64,000 bases of DNA from Sepioteuthis lessoniana (GCA_963585895.1 OY757939.1:27210367-27274366); one strand, 5' to 3'; shown: positions 1 to 10,194, counted from the stretch's first letter. The notes: a model not told the origin generated them from the sequence alone. Translations and numbers: made by a program.

Positions 1-119
1 ATTACTTTCTAAGTTAAAACTATTTTTTTCTTTGCACACAGTTAAATAGTTTAAAGCCTTGATATGCAATACAACTTATTCAATTTAACATCAGTCATTT
101 GCTTGGATTTGTTTGATCA

Positions 120-232
120 ATTAACAAAATTTGCTTACAAATAAGATATTCAATATATATGTAAAAACAGGATTTGCCATTAAATAACCAACAATGTTTG
201 ATATGCTATAAAACCAAGCTAAACCAAACTTC
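120..232 (+). mobile_element. Repeat-E 3' tail fragment
   Basis: Ends with GGATTTGCCATTAAATAACC, then a GATATGCTATAAAACC-type terminus and an ACCAAAC-rich end, the terminal signature of Repeat-E. No head is attached. The first 119 bases carry weak reverse-strand Repeat-E similarity (GCACACAGTTAAATAGTTT). Confidence 0.6.
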
Positions 233-295
233 TCTACAGTGATAAATAATAATGAAATACCTCTTTTTTTATTCATATCCTTTATTTAGTCGTTT

Positions 296-480
296 TCTTA
301 TTCTTAACCGGAGTGATAGTCGCTGTTATGGTCCCATATATCGTTCAAATAGAAATATTTAATCATTTTTATACTTGAAAGCATTTATATGTTTGTAAAC
401 AGTAAGTTACAATACTTTACGGCATTTAAATGTGTGCAAATAAATGACTGATGTTAAACTGAATAATTAACATTACATAG
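296..480 (+). mobile_element. Repeat-E body fragment, diverged subfamily
   Basis: Shows the GGAGTGATAG...GGTCCCATATATCG...CAAATAGAA block and then ATTTAATCATTT and GTGTGCAAATAAATGACTG units, typical of the older-looking Repeat-E subfamily also seen near 5.7, 11.1 and 17.9 kb. Confidence 0.5.
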
Positions 481-494
481 CAATACTTCCATAT

Positions 495-572
495 CCAGAT
501 ACTCGTTGGGGGCGGGGTCTAACCCCTTTGTAGAGATACAATCAGTGTATTCTACAGCCCCAGCCAACTGAA
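495..572 (-). mobile_element. Repeat-E head fragment, inverted
   Basis: The reverse complement reads GGCTGGGGCTGTAGAATACA, then ...GATTGTATCTCTACAAAGG, the Repeat-E 5' head. It lies opposite in orientation to the preceding body fragment, so the two are separate or rearranged copies. Confidence 0.6.
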
Positions 573-964
573 CTGCGTAGAGAAGTTGGAACAGCGAAAG
601 CAGTCAGCAAGATGGAACTGCGATGAAAACTGTGAGGACGAAAAACGACTACAGACCGAAGAGAACAATATGACTATCATAGAAGCCGACAAAAGATATG
701 CAGCTTACAAAATCGTATTTGGCATGAAACATACTAAAGCAATTGAAAATCAATTCCTGTTGGAAGTGATTCATGTAACAAAGGGGTTGGTGAAATATGA
801 AAAAAATTCCCCTTATTAGCGCCATACATGAGACAAAAGCAAAAGCAAAAAAAAAAAAGATTTGATATTCATTGTTTTCCCGAGTTATGTATTTGCCCAA
901 CCCTCCCACAATGATCAGGATTTGACTCAAGGTCATTTTTAAGCTAAGTTTAACAGCTTTCATT
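573..964. other. Unassigned spacer
   Basis: Nothing recognised. A 77-codon open frame starts inside the adjacent repeat and has no recognisable motif; it is probably chance. Confidence 0.4.
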
Positions 965-1172
965 TCAGAGTTTTCCTTCTGCTAGACAAGTTTTCATATC
1001 AAGGTTAAAGAACCCAATGTGCTCTATTATCGGCCATATATATAGAGAGAATAGTTGGATGGATACATTTTCCAAAGATATTATCGCTATTAGAAATGCA
1101 AACAGCTTCTTCCAGGGTTTGAACTCAAATCACTGAGTTCATTTCCAAGGACGATAACCATTATACCACGTG
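965..1172 (-). mobile_element. SINE-B copy
   Basis: Reverse complement starts GGCACACGTGGTATAATGGT and contains the B box GATTTGAGTTCAAACCC, then the ...AATGTATCCATCCAACTATT... and ...TTCTTTAACCTTG body. Truncated before the usual 3' tail. Confidence 0.65.
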
Positions 1173-1224
1173 TGCCTCTAAAAACATTAACTTCGAATGC
1201 AAGCAAATAAAGTATCTCTAGCGA

Positions 1225-1740
1225 TCAAAGAAAAACAAAACGGAGAGCCAACTGTGTATTAAGAGCTCCGTTGGCTTTTCTCTTTGCCATATGGGGCGTA
1301 TAACAAAACTCATCATATCGCACTATCAGCAGGGATCTCCCTGACCCTTTCTCGCCACCCCTCCCTATCGTCCATTGCTTCCAGCAGCTTTTCAGGCTAT
1401 ATCCTGTATCGGCACAGAGCTGTTGTATGTAGTTTCTAGCTGGTCGTCCTGCCTTTCCTCGTCCATGCGAAGGGGTCCACAAGAGTATGTCACTTATGGG
1501 TTTATACCTACTTCTCCAGCACTGTCTCACATGTCTAGTTCGTCTACGTTGGATAGTTTTCGTGATGGGTGATAAGTGGCCGTACAGCAGTTGAATTGTC
1601 TGGTGCTGCCTCCCGGACTATTCAATGTTGCTCGCTGCATTCTTGTGTAGTTACCGTCAAGCTTTTTCTCCATATGTTTAGTTAGCGTCCATGTAGTGCA
1701 TCCATACAGCAGTATCGACACGATCGATGTTTGAAAAAAG
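1225..1740 (-). mobile_element. RTE-like LINE, 3' end of ORF2
   Basis: Reverse-strand translation gives SILLYGCTTWTLTK..EKKLDGNYTRMQRATLN, then (other frame) CWRSRYKPISDILLWTPSHG and GRGKAGRPARNYIQQLCADT, the conserved region downstream of the reverse transcriptase in a widespread APE-type LINE family. Several frameshifts; inactive. The same family recurs at 3.3, 4.1, 12.6, 16.2, 27.9/29.0 and 61.2 kb. The clade (RTE versus a related group) is inferred. Confidence 0.75.
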
Positions 1741-1984
1741 TGAATTTGCCTAAAACACCATGGGATAATTCAACTGCTTCGGACAATATAGATTCAATTT
1801 GGTGTAATAATGCCAAGGCAGGGTCAGACAGAATTATATTACAATTTTCGGCATTGGTTGAAATGTCTGTCAAAGGTTTTACAATTTGCGAACAAATCGT
1901 CAGAAACCTTTTAAAAATTCAGCATCTCTTGAAACTTTCGCAGCTTTATCATTGTGTTTGGTTGCATACGAGCGCCACTGGAAT
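1741..1984. other. Unassigned segment beside the RTE-like copy
   Basis: Contains a chance-length 87-codon frame without motifs. It may be an upstream, heavily diverged part of the same LINE, but no residues could be matched with confidence. Confidence 0.3.
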
Positions 1985-2535
1985 GACATATTAACATTCG
2001 TGGGTTATTTAATGCCAAAGTAATCATTAAGGGGAGCAGTAATGGTATTATTAAACACACAGCAGAGAATAGAAAAAGAGAAAAAGCATAAATAAAAATT
2101 TCATAAATACTCGGAACCTATGAAGATAGATGGTTTAGATTGATTTTGTTTCTTTGTTTAATGGCATATAAACCTTCGTGGGTTATTTAATACCAAAGCG
2201 ATCCTTATAGAAGAACAGTAATGGTACTATTAATCCCATTGCTGTGAACAGGATAAAAAAAGCATAAATACCAACATCATAAATACTCGGAACATATATA
2301 GTTTAGATTCTTTGTTGAATGGCATATCAACTTCCGTTGGTTATTCGATGCCAAAGCAATCCTTGTAGAAGAATAGTAAAGATATCATTCAACTTATATT
2401 TGGAGGGTAGATGTGGTGGTTAATAACTTTTGCAACGGTATTCGCCAGAAAGTGAACATACAAGCACCACTGGAATTCGAACTCGATTACATCAAGGCCA
2501 CAGTCCAATACTTTAGCTATTGCAAAACTTCTCCA
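1985..2535 (-). mobile_element. SINE-A copy with repeated tails
   Basis: A full SINE-A on the minus strand occupies about 2316-2535 (B box GAGTTCGAATTCC in reverse complement). Two further partial 3' halves lie to its left at about 1985-2060 and 2160-2260, separated by the repeated motif CATAAATACTCGGAAC. This makes roughly 160-bp tandem units. Confidence 0.7.
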
Positions 2536-2984
2536 TTATGCCTGAATCTGTTAATTTTGGAATGGCTTTTAATTTAGAAGGAGAAGATGAAGTTCCAACG
2601 GAATTGATGTGTTGACCTTGGCAGATGACTTCTAATTTTCCAAATTCACAATTTACTTGGTTGATTACAGCCACAGCTTTCTTTTTAAATCACTAATAAA
2701 AAACAACGACAACAAAACGAAAAAACGCGTTGTTCATCCTTGATACACTATCCTTTTTATACGACGGTGATATGTGTTGTCTGAGAGACAGCTGTTCCTG
2801 AAAGTTATCTCTTTAATTAAAATCACATAATTACCTTGCCTCTCCGCTCTTGGCAGGTTTCACTAATGCTCGTTCTTCAAACAGGTAACTATCTCTTGCG
2901 CATTAACGGGCAGGTAAAAATTAGCTTAATGGGTGCAGTCTGGAGAGACAGCCCTAAAGCTAAACTAATTTCACCCGCCCACTT
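2536..2984. other. Unassigned spacer
   Basis: No gene, RNA or repeat family recognised. One A/C-rich stretch (AAAAACAACGACAAC) lies near 2700. Confidence 0.4.
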
Positions 2985-3205
2985 TCTTTATTTTAATAGC
3001 ACATCAACATTCGTGGGTTACTTAATGCCAAAGCCATTATTTTAAAAGTGGTTGTATTTAACCCATAGCTGGGAGGATAAAGGGTTCCATACTTTTCTTA
3101 AGGGCATCAGTATGAAAGTAAACATAAAAGAGCAACAGTTCGAACTTGCATACAACAATGTTGCAATCTAGCACGTTAGCCACTACGCCACAGAGACACT
3201 CCCCT
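2985..3205 (-). mobile_element. SINE-A copy, near full length
   Basis: Reverse complement begins GTGTCTCTGTGGCGTAGTGG (A-box region), has B box GCAAGTTCGAACTG, then the body GGGTTAAATACAACC and the tail ATGGCTTTGGCATTAAGTAA with GATGTGCTATTAAA. Confidence 0.8.
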
Positions 3206-3253
3206 TTCGGTCAGATAAGTAAATATTGTCCCTGAGCCAAAATTAGGTACATA

Positions 3254-3660
3254 AAGTAAATATCATCATCATCATCATCAAGGTGAGCTAACAAAAGTTT
3301 CTTTTGACTCGCTCTCGCCATCCGTCCCTAATGGTGGTTGAACGTTTCTCTTAATGACATCCACTCCCAACACAGAGCTGATGAATGTCATTTTTTGTTG
3401 GTTGACCAACACTGGTGTGTCCATGCGTAGGAGTTCATAGTAGAACGTCGTTTATGAGTTCGTTCTTACTTCCCCAGCAGTGGTCAGTATTTCTTGCTCG
3501 TCTGACTTGGATAGCTTGTATGCTAGTAGATAAATGACCGTTCAATTGCTAGTATATAGCTTGCTGCTCCTATGATTTGTTCAGAAAAGTACGTAGCTTT
3601 CTTGTGTTGTAACCATCTAGCTTTTTCTTCGAACATTTCGTGCAACTATATTGGAATACT
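3254..3660 (-). mobile_element. RTE-like LINE 3' fragment with (GAT)n tail
   Basis: Begins on the + strand with an ATC repeat (ATCATCATCATCATCATCA), the reverse complement of the family's (GAT)n 3' tail. It continues through the antisense of the GRAKAGRPAR, ISDVLLW and NYTRML regions. Heavily mutated. Confidence 0.65.
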
Positions 3661-3747
3661 GAAACGGCGACGGCTTGGAAGAATTCCTATTTCCTATCAG
3701 AGAGATCAGATTTTCATATTCTCCATAGTAGAAATATAAGCAAATAA

Positions 3748-3972
3748 ATTTGGCAACGGTAGTCAAGGGCAACCCAAAGGCTCTCTTTTCATTAGCTACA
3801 ACATCGACGTGTCCGGGAGGGCGCTACTCCTTTCTTTGGATTGCTCTACTTTATTCTTGATCTGTACCTTATAATGCTGATTGTTAAGACAGTCGGCATC
3901 AAATGTTATTTTCTTAGTCTTTTGTATGAATCGGCCTGTGATTGAACCCTAATCTCTCTTGGCCAATGGGCT
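3748..3972 (-). mobile_element. SINE-C copy
   Basis: Reverse complement runs from CCCATTGGCCAAGAGAGATT through GGGTTCAATCAC (B box) and AGACTAAGAAAAT to GGTTGCCCTTGACTACCG and TTGCCAAATTT, matching the other SINE-C copies. Confidence 0.75.
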
Positions 3973-4077
3973 GAAGGTGAAAAAAGAACCGGCTCTTTGC
4001 TAAACATGAGAAAGCTTCATAAATATCACCAAGTAAACAAGATTTAATCGAGCATAGTCAATATCAATAGAATTGTG

Positions 4078-4116
4078 ATGTCATCATCGGCATCATTAAA
4101 TCGCACTGACCGCAAG

Positions 4117-4157
<41 letters not shown>

Positions 4158-4520
4158 ATACGTCCATATCATGTGTCACTCCAGTCAAGTCTTCTCGGCT
4201 GAATGCTGTGCCCATACAGAACTGACGTAAATCACTCTTTGTCAGTCGGCAAACGCTGATGTGTCTGTAACATACTAGAGTCCTAAGAAGAATGTTGCTT
4301 ATGAGTTGATTTTTGTTTCTCCAGCAGTGCTTCGCATGTATTCTTCGTCTTACTTAAATGGTTTATGAGATGGGAAGCAGGTGACGATACAGCTGCTGTT
4401 TTGTAGAGTGTTGCTTTCAATTTTGGTTCAAGACGGAAAGTAGCGTTCTTGTGTAGTTTCCATCTCGCTTTTTTCTATGCGCTTTGTTAGTGTCTACGCA
4501 GTCTGATTATATTGAAGTAA
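4078..4520 (-). mobile_element. RTE-like LINE 3' fragment, microsatellite-invaded
   Basis: An ATC-rich start (GTCATCATCGGCATCAT) corresponds to the 3' (GAT)n tail. A perfect (TC)n run at 4121-4154 lies in the 3' region. The rest is antisense to the LLWTP and KKxDGNY segment, recognisable by GATGGGAAGCAGGTGACGAT and ACAGCTGCTG. Confidence 0.6.
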
Positions 4521-4639
4521 GGAAAAAGCTACAGCTGGGCTGAAATCTCGACCGAGTAGACATGAAATTGTAATGTAATGGCTTGGAAATAACCCATAAG
4601 TCGACGGGTACAGATTACTGAAGTCCAGGTGTCATTTAA

Positions 4640-5303
4640 ATCACCGGCAATAGAATACACCGACTGCTTTTCTGTAAAGAAGTAAGAATCCCCACAACGA
4701 GTGTCCAGATATGACACTAAACAATCTGATGATGAGGTTCCAGTAATGCTGAAGTTTTGGGGAATATGGAGCGCCCCTTCATTGCCATCACTGCCAGGTC
4801 CACTCTGGCTCGGTGCAGTAGCACCTGGTAGGGTCCTATCTATGGGTCAAATAGAACTTAATTATGTCCTTATGCTCAACTGAATTGCTTGAAATAGGAT
4901 TGATCTGACATTTAAACTGCGTACTGATGGTAACCTGAATTGAATGAATTGTCAGAAATGAAATAGTTTTTGTGTGCTAAACTGAATTGTTTAAAGTAGA
5001 ACTGTTTTTGACATTGAAACTGTAATAACGTTATCCTCTTTTTTTAAAAATAGAACTGTTTTGACATTAAACAGTGTGTAAACAAAAAACTATGCCTAAA
5101 TTAAACTGAGTTGTTTAAAAAAGAACTGTATATATGTTTAAAAATGGATTTACTAAACTGAATTGCTTGAAATAGGGTTGTTTTGACATTTAAACTGCAT
5201 ACTTATGTTAACCTTTTTTTTTTTGGAAATAGAACAGTTTATATGTATAATAGTGGATTCGGCCTTAATTATCTACAATGGTTGATGTGCCATTAAACCA
5301 AAT
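4640..5303 (+). mobile_element. Repeat-E, long copy
   Basis: Full structure: head AATAGAATACACCGACTGCT, GACACTAAACAATCTGATGA, GTCCACTCTGGCTCGG, GGGTCCTATCTATGGGTC. Then several degenerate 55-bp units (ACTGAATTGCTTGAAATAG) and the tail TGGTTGATGTGCCATTAAAC. No coding capacity. Confidence 0.8.
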
Positions 5304-5370
5304 CACACACACCCACTCACACACACACACACGCACACACACACACACACGTATATATATATATATATAT
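5304..5370. repeat. (CA)n-(TA)n compound microsatellite
   Basis: Imperfect CA repeats followed by GTATATATAT repeats begin directly at the 3' end of the preceding Repeat-E copy. This suggests growth from, or insertion next to, the retroposed end. Confidence 0.9.
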
Positions 5371-5614
5371 AAGAAATTTTATTTGTACTCTCTTTCAAAT
5401 GTTGGATGTTATTTAGTCTTTGCCAAATCATATTCATATTTATATATTAAGGATATAGGATTACTAAACAAATATTTTGTAATTAACTTTTTTAAACGAG
5501 CCCAGTCTAATTTACTTGCCCACAGTTAAATGATTCCTGTACTAGCCGTGTCATACTGACAATTCATTTTAACATTAGTAATATGTTTGCACACAGTTAA
5601 ATGTTTTCAAGTTA

Positions 5615-5985
5615 AGAAGTACCCTTTTATTGTCATTACTCCCAGGCCAACTCTGGCTCGGAGTGGTAGCACCTAATAGGGTTTTATCTGTTAGTCCAAT
5701 AGAACTGTTTGACATTTAACATGAGTGCCAACAAATGACTTAATTGAATTGTTAGAAATAGAAGAGTTTGATCATTTAACTATGTATAAACAAATGACAG
5801 ATGTTTAATTGAATTGTGATATATGTAATAATATTTGGAACTATTTAACTTTGTTGGCTTAGGCTAAATTGAACTGTTGGAAATAGAACTGTTCGATCAT
5901 TTAACTATAAAAAATGTTCACAAATCATTTATTTAATATATATGTAAAACAGGATTTGGCATTGAATAATGAAAATCAAACCAAT
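5615..5985 (+). mobile_element. Repeat-E, 5'-truncated copy
   Basis: Starts in the CCTTTTATTGTCATTACTCC block and passes GGAGTGGTAGCACCTAATAG. It has units of the ATTTAACTATGTATAAACAA type and ends GGATTTGGCATTGAATAATG. Confidence 0.7.
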
Positions 5986-6009
5986 TACTGATTAATTTGT
6001 TTATTCCTC

Positions 6010-6680
6010 GATTATTTGATGGCCCAATTGGTGGAGGTGCTGTAGAATAAACCGACTATGAGTGGACCAGTCGGCTGTGACTGTAGAATACACTGACTGC
6101 TTCTCTGAAGAGGGATAAGACACCTCCAACCAGTGTCCAGGATATGACAGTAAACAATCTGATGGTGATGCATCAGTAATGTTAGAGCTTTGGGGAATGC
6201 AAATACCCATTCATCGTCATTGCTCCCTAGTCCCCTCTGGCCCGGAGTGGTCACATCTGATAAGGTTCTATCTATGGGTCAAATAGAACTATTTGACATT
6301 TAAACTAATTGCAAACAAATAACTTCTGCTAAATCAAATAGTTAGAAAGATTAACAGGGTATAAAAAAATGACTGATGTTTAATAGAATTGTTGGTGTCA
6401 AATAGCAATGCTTAAAAACATTTATCTGAGTGCAAACTGATGATTAATAGTAAATAGAATTATTTGTGTTTGTGAGAAATGCTTTAAACCTTTTTAAATG
6501 AGTGCAAAAAAGAAAATGATTTCAGGATAGTTTAAAAAGGTTTTCTACAAAATGTGTTTAGAAATCATATATTTAAGACATACGTTTAAAATGAATTTGA
6601 CATTAAATAACTAACAACGGTTGATATGATATAAAAACAAACCAAAAACCAAACCAAAACCCAAACCAACCAAACCATCT
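6010..6680 (+). mobile_element. Repeat-E, long copy with duplicated head start
   Basis: The head appears twice at its start (GCTGTAGAATAAACCGACTA, then GACTGTAGAATACACTGACT). It continues through the usual blocks, several older-type units and the tail TTGACATTAAATAACTAAC with GGTTGATATGATATAAAAAC. Confidence 0.75.
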
Positions 6681-6689
6681 AACAGTGAA

Positions 6690-6805
6690 AACAAATGAGC
6701 TCTGGCTTGTTTTACAATGTTACCGACAGACGATGCGTTTACAAATTATATTTAACATATATAAACAGAATTTGACATTAAATAATTTAAAACGGTTGTA
6801 AAACC
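6690..6805 (+). mobile_element. Repeat-E 3' tail fragment
   Basis: Ends TTTGACATTAAATAATTTAA with AACGGTTG..AAAACC. The short upstream part (GAGCTCTGGCTTGTTTTACA) recurs near 18250 and 11200, both inside Repeat-E copies. Confidence 0.55.
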
Positions 6806-7026
6806 CCTCAAAATCAACTCATGTCAATCGATTATTTGAAAACCATGATAATTTACTCGACGGAAGTATGCGTCCGCCGTTGAATCAAAAATCAACAATT
6901 TGATCCCAGACTCAGTAAGACTAATAGATAAACGTCGAAAATCCATCATACGTACTTCTTTTCAAAAACAAAGTCTGTATTTCCTGTCACTTTAAAACTT
7001 ACACTTAACAGATGCAGTGGAAGGAG

Positions 7027-7165
7027 GTCCCGTGGCGTAGTAGCTTACGTTATGGGCTGCAATATTGTTGTTAGTAAGTTCAGTTTGCGTTTATTTTCGG
7101 TCGAGTATCCACGGGGAAGACAGGAAACTCTTTATATCTCCCAGCCATTGGTTAAATTGCACCAC
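7027..7165 (+). mobile_element. SINE-A, 5' part
   Basis: CCCGTGGCGTAGTAGCTTAC gives the tRNA-like A-box region. A degenerate B box and the CTCCCAGCCATTGGTTAAAT block follow. Truncated before the tail and directly followed by an inverted SINE-C. Confidence 0.6.
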
Positions 7166-7184
7166 TAATTTTTTCTTATAAGTT

Positions 7185-7410
7185 GGCAACCGTAGTTGAG
7201 AGCGAACCGAGGGCTTCTTTTTCATTAGCTAGAACGACAAGAGGGGGGAGAGGGTGTTACTCCGTTCCCTGGATTGCTCCACCTGACCCTTGATCTGCAC
7301 CTTATCATGCTGAGTGTTAAGAGAGACAGCTCAAGTAGGATTTTTTGAGTCTTTGGTATGACTCGACCTCAGATTGAACCCTGGTCTCCCGGGCCATTGG
7401 CGAACACTCT
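7185..7410 (-). mobile_element. SINE-C copy
   Basis: Reverse complement: GTTCGCCAATGGCCCGGGAG, then ACCAGGGTTCAATCTGAGG (B box), TCGAGTCATACCAAAGACTC, CAATCCAGGGAACGGAGTAA and a 3' end near GGTTGCCAACTT. Confidence 0.8.
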
Positions 7411-7469
7411 TATTATTTATCATACGTCCCACCAACGCACGAATATGGCTCAAGGCTGTTTTTAAGGTG

Positions 7470-7720
7470 GCTCCAGTCGCAGGGCCGAAACCCACACGCG
7501 TCCGGCAAGGCCAAAAATACCTTCGACCCCGTCGGCATTCCCCTTTCTGGGGCGCCTCAGGCGCCATGAAATAAACCTACCCCCCGAAGGGGGTAAAAGA
7601 CTGGGGGGATGGCCCCCTGAGGCTGGAGGAACTCTCCAGTGCCAAGGCAAACCCAGCAGAACCGCCCAGAGATAAAATGGCCAACCGAATGCAACCCTTT
7701 TACCCACTAAGCAAATGGAC
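7470..7720. repeat. GC-rich interspersed repeat G, copy 1
   Basis: Much more GC-rich than its surroundings. It shares ordered blocks with 31970-32225: CCGTCGGCATTCCC, GGCGCCTCAGGCGCC, AAATAAACC and GATGGCCCCCTGAGGCTGGA. Function unknown; it may be a diverged piece of a LINE 5' region. Confidence 0.55.
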
Positions 7721-7724
7721 TGGT

Positions 7725-7780
7725 TCAATGTTCTTCTATAAGGCATTAAATAACTCTCGAAGGTTGATATGCCATTGGGC
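7725..7780 (+). mobile_element. SINE-A-type 3' tail
   Basis: GTTCTTCTATAAGGCATTAA, then ATAACTCTCGAAGGTTGATA and TGCCATT, the shared terminal block joined directly to repeat G. Confidence 0.5.
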
Positions 7781-7794
7781 ATAATAACTAACCC

Positions 7795-7885
7795 TTTTTG
7801 TTATAAATAGTAATTGTTACTTTAAATCTGGGTTCTCTAAAAATTTCTTGTGTGGGTCACTTCGTATATTTTAAAAGTATATTTG
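7795..7885 (+). repeat. Short repeat H, copy 1
   Basis: About 90 bp (AATTGTTACTTTAAATCTGG, then GTTCTCTAAAAATTTCTTG) matching 10072-10165. Both copies follow a SINE-A-type tail, so this may be a downstream segment carried by retroposition. Confidence 0.45.
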
Positions 7886-8094
7886 CAGGTCGGAATATTT
7901 AGATCCGTAAATAAAGTAAAGTGCTATTTTTAAGTTTCAAAATCCGAAATACAAATATCAACACTGGCTGTTTCGAAGGTATTATTTGTGGGTTTGTTTG
8001 TTTGGTTGGTTGGTTTGTTGGTTGGTTTGTTTGTTTGGTTGGTTTTTTGGCTTATTTTATGCTGAATTGGTTTGGTTTAGCTTGGTTACTTTGT

Positions 8095-8310
8095 TTTAAA
8101 GCGCATCAACCTTCGTAGGTTATTTAATGCCAAAGCCATCCTTGTCGAAAAACAGTAGTGATATGATTTAACCCATAACTAGTCGAGATAAGAGGGTTTA
8201 TATCTTTGCCAAGGTTGTTAGTCCAAAACTGAACGTAATAAGTTCAAATATACTTATTACGCTGTCAAAGTCCTGCTCGTTAACCACTACGTCAAGGGGA
8301 AACCCCTTCA
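8095..8310 (-). mobile_element. SINE-A copy
   Basis: On the + strand: GCATCAACCTTCGTAGGTTA, TTAATGCCAAAGCCATCCTT, ACCCATAACTAGTCGAG, then a diverged head ending TTAACCACTACGTCAAGGGG. The preceding GGTT-rich tract (7990-8090) is an expanded version of the AAACC terminus. Confidence 0.7.
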
Positions 8311-8417
8311 AACTTCTTAGGAAATTCTCAACTAGCTAGTTTACTTGTTTCCCTGAAGACTTTCATGAACTGAGTCTACTTTTTTTTCCATTCACTGTTT
8401 TTGTGTGGTTGGCTGGT

Positions 8418-8526
8418 TGATTGGTTCGTGGGAAAATTAGGTGCTTCGATTGCCTGGTTGGTTGGTAACCAACCAGCCTAATCCAGCACTTCATCAAGCA
8501 CCTAATTATCCCATGAACCAATTATA
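8418..8526. repeat. Large imperfect palindrome
   Basis: The left arm (ATTGGTTCGTGGGAAAATTA, GGTGCTTCGATT, CCTGGTTGGTTGGT) matches the reverse complement of the right arm (ATTGGTTCATGGGATAATTA, GGTGCTTGATG, GCTGGTTGGTT) with almost no spacer. The right arm holds about 12 extra bases. Confidence 0.75.
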
Positions 8527-9465
8527 ATATTAGATGGTTGATTAGTTTTACCGAGTATAGATCTTTGTTGGGTTATTTTTTATTAATGATTATATTATGT
8601 AAAATGATTAGGGTGATAATTATATTAATAATTTTATTGATAATTGATTATATCAATTATTTTATTATTTAATTTGGTAAAATTGTAAGTTAACAAAAAT
8701 CTTTGAGTGGAAATGTAAGTGAAATTGGAAAGGTCAAACGCGGGAACAGGTGTAGCCCAGTTTAAACGCCTCATGTCGAAATAACGTTGGGAAGACAGGT
8801 AGGCCAAATGTAGATGAAATAGATGGTATCCAAGCAGGAACAACCATTACTGGTCAGAGTGAACCTGTAAGTAATGAAAACAAAGGGGTGATTCTACACA
8901 TTCCATAGCTTGGGAACTCAATCCTCAACTCAAATCGCCGCTGTCGGGTGAGTCAGTGAATCAATCATTTTCAGTAAAGTATAACTGCAGTCAAGATTAA
9001 AGAATGGTTTGTTTTCTTTATTTTAACGGAATAAGATTTAACGAGGTGTTATTTCATGAAATAACAAGCCGTTTCTTATTACGCATTAGGTTATCCCAAA
9101 GAGAGAAACATAATACAGAATATTCGGTAGGAAACAGAAGTCAATTAGTCTGATAAATACATTTACTCGTATAATATACAAGTATGGGATATAATTCCCT
9201 CCCTTGGCTATTCAAGAGTCACATGCTTTTAAGGAATAAACAGAAAAGTCCATACTACAAAAAGTTGGAAACCACTAATTCTATACATAATGGAGGTTCA
9301 ATATGCTTGCCGGAAGGAACGAACCAACAACCATGTTTGGTCAACTCAAAGACCTGTTCGTGAAAAAGGCAGATTCCCTGGTTCATCTTGTAACGTGACC
9401 AAAAAAGACTCGCGACATGGGAGAGTTCCTCACACGCTGTGACAAGAGAGACAATGTCTCCCAAC
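8527..9465. other. Unassigned AT-rich region
   Basis: No gene or repeat recognised on either strand; simple AT-rich stretches near 8580-8660. Confidence 0.4.
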
Positions 9466-9469
9466 ATTG

Positions 9470-9685
9470 TTATATCAACCTTTGTGGGTTATTTATTGCC
9501 TAAACCATCCTTGTAGAAGGACAGAAGTGGTACTATTTAACCCATAGGTGGGAGGATAAGGGAGTTCATATTTTTCTCAAAGGCATTAATTTGAAAGTGA
9601 ACGAAATCACGTGATTGGATTTCGAAATCGCTTACTACAATGTCGCAGTCCAGTATGTTAACCACATCACGTTGACTCCTCGCAA
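9470..9685 (-). mobile_element. SINE-A copy, near full length
   Basis: + strand shows TATCAACCTTTGTGGGTTAT, CATCCTTGTAGAAGGACAG, ACTATTTAACCCATAGGTGG, GATTTCGAAATCGCTTACTA and GTCGCAGTCCAGTATGTTAA: tail, body, B box and head in reverse. Confidence 0.8.
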
Positions 9686-9809
9686 GAACTTTGGTCTGGT
9701 GCCGCTCATAGGATACATATAAAGATGACACTTAGGGGAAAACAAATAAATTTACCAAGTGTTTCATGATATGGGGTTACATTTCATTTAAAGGACCAGG
9801 GGATATGTA

Positions 9810-10067
9810 TATCATTACCAGAACATTGGGCAGAGACCCCGGGGGATAATGTCTCAAGTGATACTCTGAGGCATGAAATAACCGACTTCGAATTACAGTC
9901 GCACTATTACGTTCCTTTTCGGGCGTATACCCTAAGAAAGGAATGAAACGCTTTATCCCATCCCAGCTACAAGTTAAATAGTCCCACGATATGTTCTTCT
10001 GCAAGGATGGATTTGGCATTAAATAACCCATGAAGGTTTTTATAACATTAAACAAATAAACCAAACC
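9810..10067 (+). mobile_element. SINE-A copy with diverged head
   Basis: GACTTCGAATTACAGTCGCA (B box), CACTATTACGTTCCTTTTCG, GGATGGATTTGGCATTAAAT and the AAACAAATAAACCAAACC terminus. The head before 9870 does not match other copies. Confidence 0.65.
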
Positions 10068-10071
10068 TTAT

Positions 10072-10165
10072 AGTTACAAAAGGCAATTGCTACTTTAAAT
10101 TTAGGTTCTCAAAACACTTCCTTGCGAGACTCACATCATAGATTCTACAAGAAAATTTGCAGTTA
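10072..10165 (+). repeat. Short repeat H, copy 2
   Basis: Matches 7795-7885 in order (TGCTACTTTAAATTTAGGTT, CTTGCGAGACTCAC) and again sits immediately after a SINE-A tail. Confidence 0.45.
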
Positions 10166-10194
10166 TTGGTTAGTATCAGTGATATTTTTTTACA

